In this document: piece by piece, positions 18,220-27,797 of the stretch
How the letters are laid out: each line of letters starts with the position of its first letter
How positions within the stretch are numbered: the first letter of the stretch is position 1
Assembly: GCA_019752925.1 (NCBI GenBank)
Contig: JAIELP010000004.1
Coordinates: 248,001 to 312,000 of the forward strand
Reading direction: 5' to 3'
DNA: 64,000 nucleotides
Source of the DNA: a bacterium
Lineage (GTDB): Bacteria; Bdellovibrionota; Bdellovibrionia; Bdellovibrionales; Bdellovibrionaceae
Position numbers and translations under genes: made by a program
Notes under the pieces: model-generated
Database searches by the model: none
The model's input: only the letters and a program-made list of their open reading frames with translations
Told to the model about the DNA's origin: nothing

Positions 18220-19673
18220 ATATAAGAGAATTGGCTCCTCAGTTTACAATTTTTATTTATTCGCAAGATGCGGATATTGGGAGCCGTGTTAAGTTTTCTT
18301 TAACTATGATGAAGTACGAAACTTTCTTTTTTTCGGACTTTGATGAAATGTATACCCGTATCACTTCTAATCCGCCGCATGTAATTGTTCTTGATCAGGC
18401 GGGTTTGGTAACGCCTTTAAATGAAGTATTTCAGAAAACATTACAAGTATCTTCAGAAATTAAATTTATTTGTATGGCTGAAGAAGACGTTTTGACCCAG
18501 TTAAATGATTATCGTGAATATAACCTAGTACAGTATTTTGACCGCAATCATAAAGCTGTGGTTGAGCAATTGAGTATGAGTGTGGATCAAACCTGTGAAG
18601 CTCTTTACCGCTTGTATCAGAACGAGCAGGTTTATAATACATATAAGGGAACAGTTAATGAGCTGGAAAGCTTAAAAAGTCAGGTTCATGAACAACAGCA
18701 GGGTCCAAACGCACGCCCGTTCCAAATGCGCATTTCTGAGTACCGTGCGGCTGAAACTAAAGAAGAGTTGATTCAATTCTTCTTTAAGCAAACTCCGAAT
18801 CAGTCATGGGCTTTTTTAAAATTTATTAAATCAATCAATACTTACATTGCTGTGTCGAACAGTAATATGCCGGAGGCCTGGGTAGAGGGGCTTTCTTTTA
18901 AAATCCCATCGGCTCAAGTAGATTTTAATGAAAATGTAATTGTAGGAAATTATCCTGAAAATTTCTTGAGTTATATTAAAGGCAAATGGGAAACAGAAAA
19001 TTTAAAAATTATGCCACTCATTCTTAAAAATGAAGTAGAAGGTATATTTATTTCTCCTCAGGATATTTCGGCAGAAGCTGCTGAAGATTTTTCATTAATG
19101 AGCCTTGTGTATAATTTGATGTCGCTGGAAGCGCAGCCTAAACATTTAGACGTGGAAGATTCGCTAACAGGTTTTTATAACCATTTATTTTATAAAAGAA
19201 TTCTCGATAAAGAGATTGATCGTTCAAAAAGAACTTTTGCACCTATTTCAGTAATTAAAGTTGCAGTTGATATTTACCGTGAAATTGAAGTGAGTCAGGG
19301 GCGTGCATTCTGTGACGAAATTATTAAAAAAGTTGCAGAAGTTATTAAGTCGACGAGTCGCTTGCCTGACTATGCCTGCCGTACGGATGAAAACGAATTT
19401 TCAATTGTATTAACTAACTGTAACCGCAAAGGTGCGGCCTTACGTGCAGAACGTCTTCGTCAGCAGCTTAAAACAGAAAGTTTTTCTAAAGCTGGAGTTG
19501 TTGTAACTGTAAGTCAGGGTATTAGCGAATATCCTTCTTTAACAAAAACAGCGGAGTCGTTAAATGATTCAGCTCGTAAAGCGCTGGATTTTATAATTGC
19601 CAAGGGTGGAGATAAAATTTGTATTTATAAAGCGCCACAAGATCATAAACCTGACTTCCAAGTGAATACGTGA
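18216..19673 (+). CDS. Receiver-like/degenerate GGDEF domain protein
   Basis: The N-terminal 125 residues look like a receiver domain, with a candidate phospho-acceptor Asp in VIVLDQAG. A middle region (about 175-310) may be GAF-like. The C-terminus is a GGDEF domain beginning DSLTGFYNH. In place of GGDEF the sequence reads DENEF (391-395), so both glycines of the active site are lost and diguanylate cyclase activity is unlikely. The inhibitory I-site is kept: R382-L-P-D385 sits exactly five residues before the motif, as in c-di-GMP-binding GGDEF domains. I infer a c-di-GMP receptor rather than a synthase. It overlaps the upstream membrane protein gene by 4 bp and ends 8 bp before alr. Confidence 0.82.
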   Translation: MNIRELAPQFTIFIYSQDADIGSRVKFSLTMMKYETFFFSDFDEMYTRITSNPPHVIVLDQAGLVTPLNEVFQKTLQVSSEIKFICMAEEDVLTQLNDYREYNLVQYFDRNHKAVVEQLSMSVDQTCEALYRLYQNEQVYNTYKGTVNELESLKSQVHEQQQGPNARPFQMRISEYRAAETKEELIQFFFKQTPNQSWAFLKFIKSINTYIAVSNSNMPEAWVEGLSFKIPSAQVDFNENVIVGNYPENFLSYIKGKWETENLKIMPLILKNEVEGIFISPQDISAEAAEDFSLMSLVYNLMSLEAQPKHLDVEDSLTGFYNHLFYKRILDKEIDRSKRTFAPISVIKVAVDIYREIEVSQGRAFCDEIIKKVAEVIKSTSRLPDYACRTDENEFSIVLTNCNRKGAALRAERLRQQLKTESFSKAGVVVTVSQGISEYPSLTKTAESLNDSARKALDFIIAKGGDKICIYKAPQDHKPDFQVNT

Positions 19674-19681
19674 GTTGAAGC

Positions 19682-20860
19682 ATGGAAATGTTCCGAAGAA
19701 CTTATGCCGACATTAACATTGAAAACTTGATCCACAACTGGCATCAAATAAAAAATGTTGCGGGCGATGATAGATTTATCTGTCCGATGGTGAAAGCCAA
19801 TGCTTACGGACATGGCGATGTTCAAGTGTCGCAAGCTTTAGAGCGTGAAGGAGCCTTAGGTTTAGGTGTTTGTTTGATTGAAGAAGGTTTATTGCTCCGA
19901 GCAGCTGGAATTAAAGCCGATATTTTGGTATTCCGTGGTTTTGATAAGCGCGGTGCTGAAAAAATTCTTGAGTATCAATTAATTCCAGTTGTGAGTACAT
20001 GGGAGCAGATTCATAGCCTCGAATCTGCTGCTGATGAGCCTGTTAAAGTACATTTAAAATTTAATACGGGTATGAACCGCATAGGTTTTAACTCAGATCA
20101 GGCCGAAAAGCTTGATGAGTATTTCAGAAAATCAGAAAAACTTAAATTAAAGGCTGTCTTAACTCATTTTGCTTGTGGCGAGGACTCGCATTTGGCTAAC
20201 GGGTTTTCGGCTCAGCAAACAAAAGAATTTATACAAATCACTGAATTTTTTAAAAGTCGCGGGGTTTATTCGCATCTTTTAAATTCTGGAGGTATTGCAG
20301 GCTTAGCTAAAGCCCGCACTATGAATACTCCGGATAAAAATCAGCATATAGTTGATCGTAACTGGGGGTTCCGCCCTGGCTTAATGTTATACGGCTACCA
20401 ATCGGCAGATCATTTTAGCGAGATCGATTTAAAGCCGGTGATGTCACTTAAATCTGTAGTTAATAATATACGCTCTATTAAAATCGGTGATTCGGTTTCG
20501 TACGGTGCCACTTGGAAGGCTACACGTCCTTCGCAAATAGCTGTAGTGCCAATTGGCTACGCTGATGGAGTACACCGTTTGGTTTCAAATAAATCACATG
20601 CGCTGTTTGCGGGAAAAAAAGTTCCGATTGTAGGCCGCGTATGTATGGATTTTCTAATGTTAGATGTTACAGATGTCGTGCAGGGAACAGAGACCTCTCG
20701 CTGGATCGAAGAAGATGTTATTTTATTCGGTTATGATGAAAAAGATAATTTTTTATCAGCAAATGAGATGGCATCGCACACAAATACAATAGTATGGGAA
20801 ACTTTAACTTCAGTAGGTGAAAGAGTTCCTCGGCACTTTAAAGGATTGAAAAAAACATGA
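19682..20860 (+). CDS. alr: Alanine racemase
   Basis: This PLP enzyme interconverts L- and D-alanine, supplying D-Ala for peptidoglycan. The PLP lysine is K38 in MVKANAYGHG, and the catalytic tyrosine is Y274 in VSYGATW. GRVCMDFLMLDVT carries the family signature near residue 320, and GYADGVHR lies before it. Length of 392 aa is slightly above the usual 360-370. It ends with an ATGA overlap into the permease gene, which ties cell-wall precursor synthesis to the lipid transporter genes in one transcript. Confidence 0.95.
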   Translation: MEMFRRTYADINIENLIHNWHQIKNVAGDDRFICPMVKANAYGHGDVQVSQALEREGALGLGVCLIEEGLLLRAAGIKADILVFRGFDKRGAEKILEYQLIPVVSTWEQIHSLESAADEPVKVHLKFNTGMNRIGFNSDQAEKLDEYFRKSEKLKLKAVLTHFACGEDSHLANGFSAQQTKEFIQITEFFKSRGVYSHLLNSGGIAGLAKARTMNTPDKNQHIVDRNWGFRPGLMLYGYQSADHFSEIDLKPVMSLKSVVNNIRSIKIGDSVSYGATWKATRPSQIAVVPIGYADGVHRLVSNKSHALFAGKKVPIVGRVCMDFLMLDVTDVVQGTETSRWIEEDVILFGYDEKDNFLSANEMASHTNTIVWETLTSVGERVPRHFKGLKKT

Positions 20861-21720
20861 TTGAAGATAATACACAAAATAGTGCACCAAAAAGTCTTGT
20901 GCAGAATATTGCCGGAAAAATCGATGCCTTTTTCGGTATGATAATCGGTTCAATTCAGGAATTTATTTTAGAAATAGGTTCGATCACACTTTTTGGTTTC
21001 CAAAGCATACGATTACTTTTTGCTAAACCTTATCGTTATGGCGAAGTTTTAAAGCACATGGAATTTATCGGCAATCAGTCGGTGGGAATTATCGCTTTAA
21101 CAAGCGTATTTACCGGTCTAGCGCTTTCGTTTCAAGTCTATTTAGGATTTAAATTAGTTAACGCTGTAGATTTGGTGGGACCAACCGTAGCGCTCGGAAT
21201 TTCGCGCGAATTAGGCCCGGTTTTAACAGGTTTAATTGTTGCAGCACGTGCCGGTGGAGCCATGGCGGCCCGCTTGGGAACAATGCGTGTGAATGAACAA
21301 ATGGATGCATTAGATGTAATGGGTGTTAACACCAAACAATATTTAATCGCTCCAAGAATTATTGCAGCCGTTGTTTGTATGCCGATGTTAACAGCGCTTT
21401 TTGATTTTATGGCGATGTTCGGTTCTTGGTTTTTATGTACAAAATTAGTGGGCTTAGATCATGCGGTATTTATGTCTAAAATCCGCGACACAGTGGAAGT
21501 GCATCACATCAACGAAGGTCTGTTGAAATCTGCGATCTTCGGTTTAATGTTTGCGGTGGTTTGTACTTACAAAGGTTTCAACACAAGCGGTGGTGCTAAA
21601 GGCGTGGGTGAAGCTACAAATCGCGGCGTTGTTATGAGTATGGTGAGCATCATTATCATCGATTATTTCTTAATGAACTTCATTCGAATTTACTACTTAA
21701 TCACAGGAGTTTCACGATGA
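20857..21720 (+). CDS. mlaE: MlaE-type ABC transporter permease
   Basis: This is the inner-membrane permease of an Mla/MCE lipid transporter, which moves phospholipids between inner and outer membranes. The N-terminal amphipathic region (about 20-60) precedes several hydrophobic segments. ELGPVLTGLIVAARAGGAMAA and EQMDALDVMGV, the family's coupling region, are clearly present. It overlaps the ATPase gene by 4 bp (ATGA), and the MCE protein gene follows, giving an E-F-D core. MlaB and MlaC homologues are not adjacent. Length of 287 aa is close to the family norm of about 260. Confidence 0.93.
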   Translation: MIEDNTQNSAPKSLVQNIAGKIDAFFGMIIGSIQEFILEIGSITLFGFQSIRLLFAKPYRYGEVLKHMEFIGNQSVGIIALTSVFTGLALSFQVYLGFKLVNAVDLVGPTVALGISRELGPVLTGLIVAARAGGAMAARLGTMRVNEQMDALDVMGVNTKQYLIAPRIIAAVVCMPMLTALFDFMAMFGSWFLCTKLVGLDHAVFMSKIRDTVEVHHINEGLLKSAIFGLMFAVVCTYKGFNTSGGAKGVGEATNRGVVMSMVSIIIIDYFLMNFIRIYYLITGVSR

Positions 21721-22493
21721 CGCCTGCATCCAACAGCCAGCACAAGTATGCTGTCGAATTAGATGATGTTAAAAAAAGTTTTGACGGAACAGAATTTATT
21801 TTAAAAGGAATTGACCTTAAAGTTCCTAAAGGTAGCTTAACTGCAATTATCGGTTTTTCCGGAACCGGTAAGAGTGTGATGTTAAAGCATATGCTCGGCC
21901 TCTATCGTCCGACATCAGGCAATGTTTCTATTTTAGGAACTAATCTGAATACTTTAGACGATGATGCATTAACAGCATTCCGTTGTAATTACGGTGTATT
22001 ATTTCAAAGTGCCGCCTTGTTTGATGATATGACAGTTCTTGAAAATGTGTGCTTTCCTCTTGAAGAACACCGTCGTCAGCTGAGCAAAGAGCAGGTTATT
22101 AAAATTGCTATGGAAAAATTAAAAATGGTGGGGTTAGATCCAAAACATAATCACAAGTTACCTAGCCAAATATCGGGTGGTATGCAGAAGCGTACTGGTC
22201 TAGCCCGCGCGCTCGCCCTAGATCCAGAAATTTTGATCTACGACGAACCGACTACAGGATTAGATCCCATTCTTACAGAAATGGTAGATAATTTAATTCT
22301 AGAAACGCACCAGGCTCGTCCTGGGACGACATCAATAATGGTATCCCACGATTTGAAAGCAGCCTTTCGAATCGCGGACTACATTGTGATGTTAGATGCG
22401 GGAAAAGTTTTATTATCAGGTAAAGCTGAAGACTTTAATAAATCTGATAATGAACTTGTTAGAAAGTTTGTGGATAAGGGTTTAAAGCACTAA
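21717..22493 (+). CDS. mlaF: MlaF-type ABC transporter ATP-binding protein
   Basis: This is the ATPase of the lipid transporter. Walker A is GFSGTGKS, the Q-loop lies in GVLFQSAALFDDMTVLENV, the ABC signature is ISGGMQKR, and Walker B is ILIYDEPTTGLDP, with the switch His in MVSHDL. MQKR after SGG, instead of QQQR, is typical of the MlaF group. It is coupled to mlaE by an ATGA overlap and precedes the MCE gene by 24 bp. Confidence 0.94.
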   Translation: MTPASNSQHKYAVELDDVKKSFDGTEFILKGIDLKVPKGSLTAIIGFSGTGKSVMLKHMLGLYRPTSGNVSILGTNLNTLDDDALTAFRCNYGVLFQSAALFDDMTVLENVCFPLEEHRRQLSKEQVIKIAMEKLKMVGLDPKHNHKLPSQISGGMQKRTGLARALALDPEILIYDEPTTGLDPILTEMVDNLILETHQARPGTTSIMVSHDLKAAFRIADYIVMLDAGKVLLSGKAEDFNKSDNELVRKFVDKGLKH

Positions 22494-22517
22494 ATATTTT
22501 CATCGTGGAGACCTTGA

Positions 22518-23897
22518 GTGAATTTTTTAAAAACACCGGAATTTAAAGTTGGACTGCTTGTTGTTGCCATCGGAGGATTAATTGCCTTCATGTCAATGCA
22601 GGTGAGCGATGATCCGAGCTATATGGGTAGATCTAAAAAAGCCTGGTTCTTGTTACCGAATGCAGCCGGTCTTGTTAAAGGCTCTGCAATTAAAGCGGCC
22701 GGTATTCCGGTGGGAGTAATCAAAGAAATTTCTCTTCAAGATGGGCAAGCCCGTGTTGAAGTAACTGTAAAATCTGATGTGGGCTTAACACGCTCGGCTT
22801 CGGTAGCTCTTAAATCAAACGGCATCTTGGGTGATAAAAGTGTAGAGGTTTATCCGGGTACAGTTGGTGATGCTGAACTTGAAGACGGCGGACAAATTTT
22901 AAATGTAAAAAGCGGCGGTGGGCTTGACGATGTAATGGGTCAGGTTTCAGAACTCGCAGCTTCGTTGAAAGACGTAGCTAAAAATTTAAAAGAAGCGGTT
23001 TCTGATGACGGTACAAACAAACACGTTTTGGGCCGTATCGTATTAAATATTGAAAGATTAACTGCGGATTTATCTCAGATGACTTCTGAAAACAAAGATC
23101 AAATCGGTGAAATTGTTGATCAAATCCATAATATCACAGGCACTCTTGATGAATTGATTAATGACGAAAGTGATCAGGGCTTTAAGAAAACTTGGAAAAG
23201 CACTATGGCCCGCTTAGATAACTCAATGAAAAACATTGATGAAATTACCAGTAAAATCAATAAAGGTGAAGGCGCTATCGGTAAGCTTATTTCAGATGAG
23301 CAAACGGCTGAAGATGTTTCGTCTGCGATTGAAGGTATTAGTGGTTTAGTAGATAGTGCAAATAAAATTTCTACGGGCATCGACTTTAATTCTTATTATT
23401 TAAGTGAGGTAGGAAAAGCCAAAACGAGCATTGGTATTACATTACAACCAGGAATGGATCGTTATTATTTCTTGGGAATTATCACAGATCCTGCTGGTGT
23501 GGTTGAAACAACCGATTACAGCACGGTTACCAACGGTGGAGCTACAAGTGGATTTACTGAAACTAAAACCTACAAAGAAAAAACAAAACTCACACTCTAC
23601 TTTGCTAAAAACTTTTTTGATTGGACGCTTAAGGCCGGTTTAATCGAAGATACGGGTGGTATTGGAATTGATTATCATATGTTGAATCAGGCACTAAAAG
23701 CCACAGTTGAAGCTTACGACTTTCAGAAGCTACAGTTGAGAGCTAGTCTTAATTATAAATTATTATATGGTCTTTACCTGACTGCTGGTTATAACGATAT
23801 CAATAACAAGCGTGGAGCTAATTCGGCTTTTGTTGGGGCTGGCTTATATTTAACCAACGATGATCTTAAACTCTTACTAACGAAGTCGCCATTCTAG
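22518..23897 (+). CDS. MCE/MlaD-family protein with beta-rich C-terminal region
   Basis: This is the substrate-binding component of the lipid transporter. The start is GTG 22518, with GTGGAG seven bases upstream. One membrane segment (about 9-27) anchors it in the inner membrane. An MCE domain (about 38-120) follows, with LVKGSAIKAAGIPVG as its hallmark, and then a long helical segment (about 140-295). The last 160 residues alternate like outer-membrane strands (TLKAGLIEDTGGIGIDYHML, LRASLNYKLLYGLYLTAGY) and end LLLTKSPF. E. coli MlaD is only about 180 aa, so this form has an added helix and a barrel-like tail. I infer that it may span the periplasm. Confidence 0.85.
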   Translation: MNFLKTPEFKVGLLVVAIGGLIAFMSMQVSDDPSYMGRSKKAWFLLPNAAGLVKGSAIKAAGIPVGVIKEISLQDGQARVEVTVKSDVGLTRSASVALKSNGILGDKSVEVYPGTVGDAELEDGGQILNVKSGGGLDDVMGQVSELAASLKDVAKNLKEAVSDDGTNKHVLGRIVLNIERLTADLSQMTSENKDQIGEIVDQIHNITGTLDELINDESDQGFKKTWKSTMARLDNSMKNIDEITSKINKGEGAIGKLISDEQTAEDVSSAIEGISGLVDSANKISTGIDFNSYYLSEVGKAKTSIGITLQPGMDRYYFLGIITDPAGVVETTDYSTVTNGGATSGFTETKTYKEKTKLTLYFAKNFFDWTLKAGLIEDTGGIGIDYHMLNQALKATVEAYDFQKLQLRASLNYKLLYGLYLTAGYNDINNKRGANSAFVGAGLYLTNDDLKLLLTKSPF

Positions 23898-23898
23898 C

Positions 23899-25431
23899 AT
23901 GAGAGTATTAGTCAGTACCTCAGATAAAACTGGCTTACTGGAGTTTCTGAGACCTCTTGAAAAAAGTGGCTTAGAGCTGGTGTCTACCGGCGGTACTTAC
24001 GAATTTCTAAAAAAGAATAATTTCAAAGTTTCAGAAGTATCTGAAGTGACTGGTTTTCCGGAAGTTCTTGATGGACGGGTTAAAACACTTCATCCATCTG
24101 TACATATGGGATTACTTGCAGATAAAAGTAATCCAGAGCACATGTCGCAGTTAAAAGAGCATCAAGTTAAAGCTTTTGATATGGTTATAGGAAACTTATA
24201 CCCATTTGAAAAAACTGCATTAAGTCCTGGTTCAAGCTTTGAAGATTTAATTGAAAATATCGATATCGGTGGGCCTAGCTTTTTAAGAGCCTCAGCTAAA
24301 AATTATAAATCAGTAATAGTTGTGGCCTCTCCACTAGATTACCCATGGGTACTAGAAAAAATTCTCAGTGCTAGCTTAAATGATAATGACCGTAAAAAGT
24401 TAGCACTTAAAGTATTCTCACTGACCTCTTATTACGATGCATTAATCGTTACAAAGCTTTGTGATGATAAAGAAGATTTGGAATTCCTCAATATTCCTCT
24501 TAAGAAAAAAATGAAACTTCGCTACGGCGAAAACGCCCAGCAAATAGCTGGCTGGTATGAGAACCCTTTGGAGTCCGGTAATTTATCACATTGCGAAATT
24601 CATCAGGGAAAAGAACTTTCGTACAATAACCTTTTAGATCTAGATGCCGCAGTTAATTTAGTTAAATTATTTGATAAGCCGGGTTGTGTAGCTGTAAAGC
24701 ACAACAATCCATGTGGAGCTGCTGTGTCCGATAATTTAGCAACGGCAGCTGATCTAGCAATTAAATCTGATCCTAAAAGTATTTTCGGTGGTATTGTGGC
24801 GTTTAACCGTGCTGTCGATATTAAAACAGCTGAAATGTTCAAAGACATTTTCTTAGAATGCTTAGTGGCACCTTCTTTCAGCGATGAAAGTTTAAAATAT
24901 TTTTCTTCTAAAAAAAATCTTAGAGTTATCACTTTAAAATCTCTTATGGACCAGAATTCTACAAAACCTAATTACAAATCTGTATCTGGTGGAATGCTGT
25001 TTCAGAATGAAGATTCATTTAAACGTGAAGATTGGCAATTTCTGGGAGCAACACCTAACGATAAAATAATGTCGGATATGATTTTTGGCGAAAAAGTAGG
25101 TGCAGCACTTAAGAGTAATGCAATCGCATTGGTAGTTAACGGCCAAACCATTGGTTTAGGTATGGGGCAGGTTAACAGAGTAGATGCGGTTAAGCACGCA
25201 ATCGAACGTATGCAGGAAAGTCGTGAACGTTTAAATTTTGATATGGCCGATGTAGTTTTGATCAGTGACGCATTTTTTCCATTTCCGGATTCAATAGATT
25301 TAATTTCACAACATGGAATTAAGTGGATTATTCAACCCGGTGGCTCTGTACAGGACGAAAAGGTATTTGCTGCTGCAAAACAGCACAATATTAATATGGT
25401 AATAACTAAACGAAGACATTTTAAACACTAG
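23899..25431 (+). CDS. purH: Bifunctional AICAR transformylase/IMP cyclohydrolase
   Basis: It catalyses the last two steps of purine synthesis, formylating AICAR and closing the ring to IMP. The N-terminal MGS-like cyclohydrolase domain starts VLVSTSDKTGLLEF and includes VKTLHPSVHMGLLA. The transformylase domain contains MKLRYGENAQQ, KHNNPCGAA (the conserved Lys-His pair) and SDAFFPFPDSID near the end. Length of 510 aa is full. It starts one base after the MCE gene stop and 6 bp before the next gene, so it sits inside the same transcription unit despite an unrelated role. Confidence 0.96.
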   Translation: MRVLVSTSDKTGLLEFLRPLEKSGLELVSTGGTYEFLKKNNFKVSEVSEVTGFPEVLDGRVKTLHPSVHMGLLADKSNPEHMSQLKEHQVKAFDMVIGNLYPFEKTALSPGSSFEDLIENIDIGGPSFLRASAKNYKSVIVVASPLDYPWVLEKILSASLNDNDRKKLALKVFSLTSYYDALIVTKLCDDKEDLEFLNIPLKKKMKLRYGENAQQIAGWYENPLESGNLSHCEIHQGKELSYNNLLDLDAAVNLVKLFDKPGCVAVKHNNPCGAAVSDNLATAADLAIKSDPKSIFGGIVAFNRAVDIKTAEMFKDIFLECLVAPSFSDESLKYFSSKKNLRVITLKSLMDQNSTKPNYKSVSGGMLFQNEDSFKREDWQFLGATPNDKIMSDMIFGEKVGAALKSNAIALVVNGQTIGLGMGQVNRVDAVKHAIERMQESRERLNFDMADVVLISDAFFPFPDSIDLISQHGIKWIIQPGGSVQDEKVFAAAKQHNINMVITKRRHFKH

Positions 25432-25437
25432 GGATCT

Positions 25438-27159
25438 ATGTATTTAGAAAAGAATTTAGAAAAAAAATGGCTGGTCAAATCAGAGAATAAAATTCTGGGT
25501 CCCTATAATTTTGATCAAATAGTGGATTTGATGCGAAAAAAACAGATCACTATGATTGATGAAGTACGCGATCCCGAAACGCGCTGGTTATATATTCGAG
25601 AAAATGCGGAATACAAAAATATTGTTGAAGAGATACGTAAGGAAATAGATTCTAAGCAGGAAAATACAAAAACTTACCAAAGTATATCTAAGTCATTCGA
25701 TGATCCGATGTTGAAGACTAAAACTGACATTAATAATCAGTTTACTGATATTAATCTTGAAACTAAAGATATATCTTTTGTAAATGAAGAGTTGAGTATT
25801 CCATCTGAAACAGCTGTCGGAGTCCGTGTTGAAAAAGCTAAAGTATATGGTGTTCAGACAGATGAAGCTGTTCAAACCAAGCTCAACATTTTTTCTAATA
25901 AAATTGTTTTAGCGACAATAGCTGCAGTTGTATTAGTTGTGTCGTCTGTGGGCGGCTATGTTTATATCCAAAAGCGCAACTTACAAAAGCAGGAAGAAGA
26001 TTTAGCGTTGCAAGTTAAAAAATATAAATACCTAGGTCTTTACCAAAAAGCTGTGGACGCTTTCACGAAGTTACCCGATACAACTCAGAAAAAGTTAATC
26101 CCTGATTTACTCGAAATTTTCCCACTATTAGATGCGGCTGGGCAGGTTAAATCAGAAGACATAAAGACGCTAACTAATCTTTCCACTGAGCAGCGCTCGA
26201 ATGTAGAACTTATCTACTTCTGGGAATCTATGCAGCAACAAAACTACGGACAGGCCCAGGAGTTTTTAGTTAAAGCAACTACGTTGCAACCAGGATCTTT
26301 GCTCATTAAAGAAAATGAAGCGCTTCTGTATTATAAAAAGGGTCAGTTCTTAAATTCATTTAATATATTTAAATCTATTTTCGGTGCCGAAAAAAATGGG
26401 CGTTACCTTCTGGGAATGGTTTTATCTTTTTATGGCTTATCTAATCTTGAACGTTCACAGTTCAGTAAAGATCTTTTATCAAGCTTAGATAAATACACCT
26501 CAACTTATTTTGATTACAAAAAAGAACTATTGCTGGCACAGATTTCTCTTGCGCTTGAGACTAATAATGAGCTTCTTTATAAAATCTCACTTAAGCAGTT
26601 TTTCAACACTCCTTGCCAGTTATCTGCTCACTTCACTAAGCCATCGCTGTTGGCTCCCAATTCGTATTTATGGAAAGATATGAATGAAATAAAAGCCATT
26701 GTGCAAAAACCACTTTTTGGAGATGATGTAATTTTATTCCAGTTACATGACTACCTTGAGCAGGGGCAGTTAAGCGCAGCTACCGAGCATTTATCAAATA
26801 ATATATCGCGTGTAGCCAATTTCCAGGTGCGCGAGCAGATGAATTTATTACTTTATAACTCGCAGAATCGCAGCCGTGAGGTTGTTGCACTGGAAAAAGG
26901 TAATAAGCTGGATATGAATTCTGAGCTAAATCATTTAATTTTAGCACTGAATCAAATCGAGTTAGATGAAAATGTAAGTGTTGAACCACACTTACAATTT
27001 TTAGCATCTAAGCAGCAAGTCTTCTTCAGAGATTGGCTGGTGCTGGAGCAGCTTATTAAAAAAAATTCGGCTGCTGAAATTAAATCTTTCTTAAAAGAGC
27101 ATTTTATTACCACTCAGAATTTTGGACCTGTTTTCACGGCAAAAAGCCTGGTTAATTAA
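25438..27159 (+). CDS. GYF_2-like domain, single TM and TPR-like repeats
   Basis: Residues 8-60 (KKWLVKSENKILGPYNFDQ) form a GYF_2/DUF4339-type domain, with the GPY motif and a closing WLYI strand. A linker follows, then one membrane segment (about 152-172), then about 380 residues that are mostly helical and look like TPR-type repeats (for example YYKKGQFLNSFNIFKSIFGAEKNGRYLLGM). The topology would put the GYF_2 domain in the cytoplasm and the repeats in the periplasm. Function unknown; a scaffold role is inferred. It is coupled to the downstream lipoprotein gene (TAATG). A second GYF_2 protein lies at 39250. Confidence 0.75.
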   Translation: MYLEKNLEKKWLVKSENKILGPYNFDQIVDLMRKKQITMIDEVRDPETRWLYIRENAEYKNIVEEIRKEIDSKQENTKTYQSISKSFDDPMLKTKTDINNQFTDINLETKDISFVNEELSIPSETAVGVRVEKAKVYGVQTDEAVQTKLNIFSNKIVLATIAAVVLVVSSVGGYVYIQKRNLQKQEEDLALQVKKYKYLGLYQKAVDAFTKLPDTTQKKLIPDLLEIFPLLDAAGQVKSEDIKTLTNLSTEQRSNVELIYFWESMQQQNYGQAQEFLVKATTLQPGSLLIKENEALLYYKKGQFLNSFNIFKSIFGAEKNGRYLLGMVLSFYGLSNLERSQFSKDLLSSLDKYTSTYFDYKKELLLAQISLALETNNELLYKISLKQFFNTPCQLSAHFTKPSLLAPNSYLWKDMNEIKAIVQKPLFGDDVILFQLHDYLEQGQLSAATEHLSNNISRVANFQVREQMNLLLYNSQNRSREVVALEKGNKLDMNSELNHLILALNQIELDENVSVEPHLQFLASKQQVFFRDWLVLEQLIKKNSAAEIKSFLKEHFITTQNFGPVFTAKSLVN

Positions 27160-27797
27160 TGCAGAAAATATGGACCTACTTTTTTATAATTTTTCTCAGC
27201 GGGTGTTTTCAAAAAGCTGCGGAAGTACAGATTGAAAATGTAGAAGTTAATGAAATTGCCAAAGAAGCCTTTATTCCTAAAATGGTAATGGCAGAAGTAC
27301 ATGAAGATTTTTTGAAAGATACAAAAACCATTGCACCTGTTTATATGTTTATGCCTGTTCAAATACAATTTAACGAGTTAAGTGAAAATGTTTTACGAAA
27401 GCCTGCCATTAAATACAGTTTTCCAAAAGGTGGTGGCAGTATTGATCTAAAAGATGTTGTTACAGGAACTGGGAGCTTTTATATGAGTTTTCCTCCCGAG
27501 CAATTTGATGAAAATCACGAGTTGATGCATTTGTATTACGTGAGTAACAGTCCGGTACAACAGATAGATAAAGAAAGCTTCGGACTAGGCTGCGGCAAAG
27601 TGGTCGATCTTAAAAAAAGTTTTAAAAAATTAAAAAAGCCTGATTTTTTAAAATTGAACACGAACGATATACGTCATTTAAGAGTGTTAGCTGGCAGTTA
27701 TATTTTTGTATTACGTCAGGCAGCACAGGTTTATCTTTCACAAGTAACCATTACAGACTCACGTTACGTTAAAGAACTTTGTATAGGAGTTGAGTAA
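27159..27797 (+). CDS. Predicted lipoprotein of unknown function
   Basis: A 212-residue protein that I do not recognise. The lipoprotein signal ends with lipobox LSGC at about residue 16. The mature part is predicted to be beta-rich (SIDLKDVVTGTGSFYMSF) with an isolated pair of cysteines, one in GLGCGKVVDL and one near the C-terminus (KELCIGVE), that might form a disulfide. It overlaps the genes on both sides by the TAATG arrangement, so it is tightly coupled to the GYF_2-TPR membrane protein upstream. The two may work together in the periplasm. Confidence 0.75.
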   Translation: MQKIWTYFFIIFLSGCFQKAAEVQIENVEVNEIAKEAFIPKMVMAEVHEDFLKDTKTIAPVYMFMPVQIQFNELSENVLRKPAIKYSFPKGGGSIDLKDVVTGTGSFYMSFPPEQFDENHELMHLYYVSNSPVQQIDKESFGLGCGKVVDLKKSFKKLKKPDFLKLNTNDIRHLRVLAGSYIFVLRQAAQVYLSQVTITDSRYVKELCIGVE

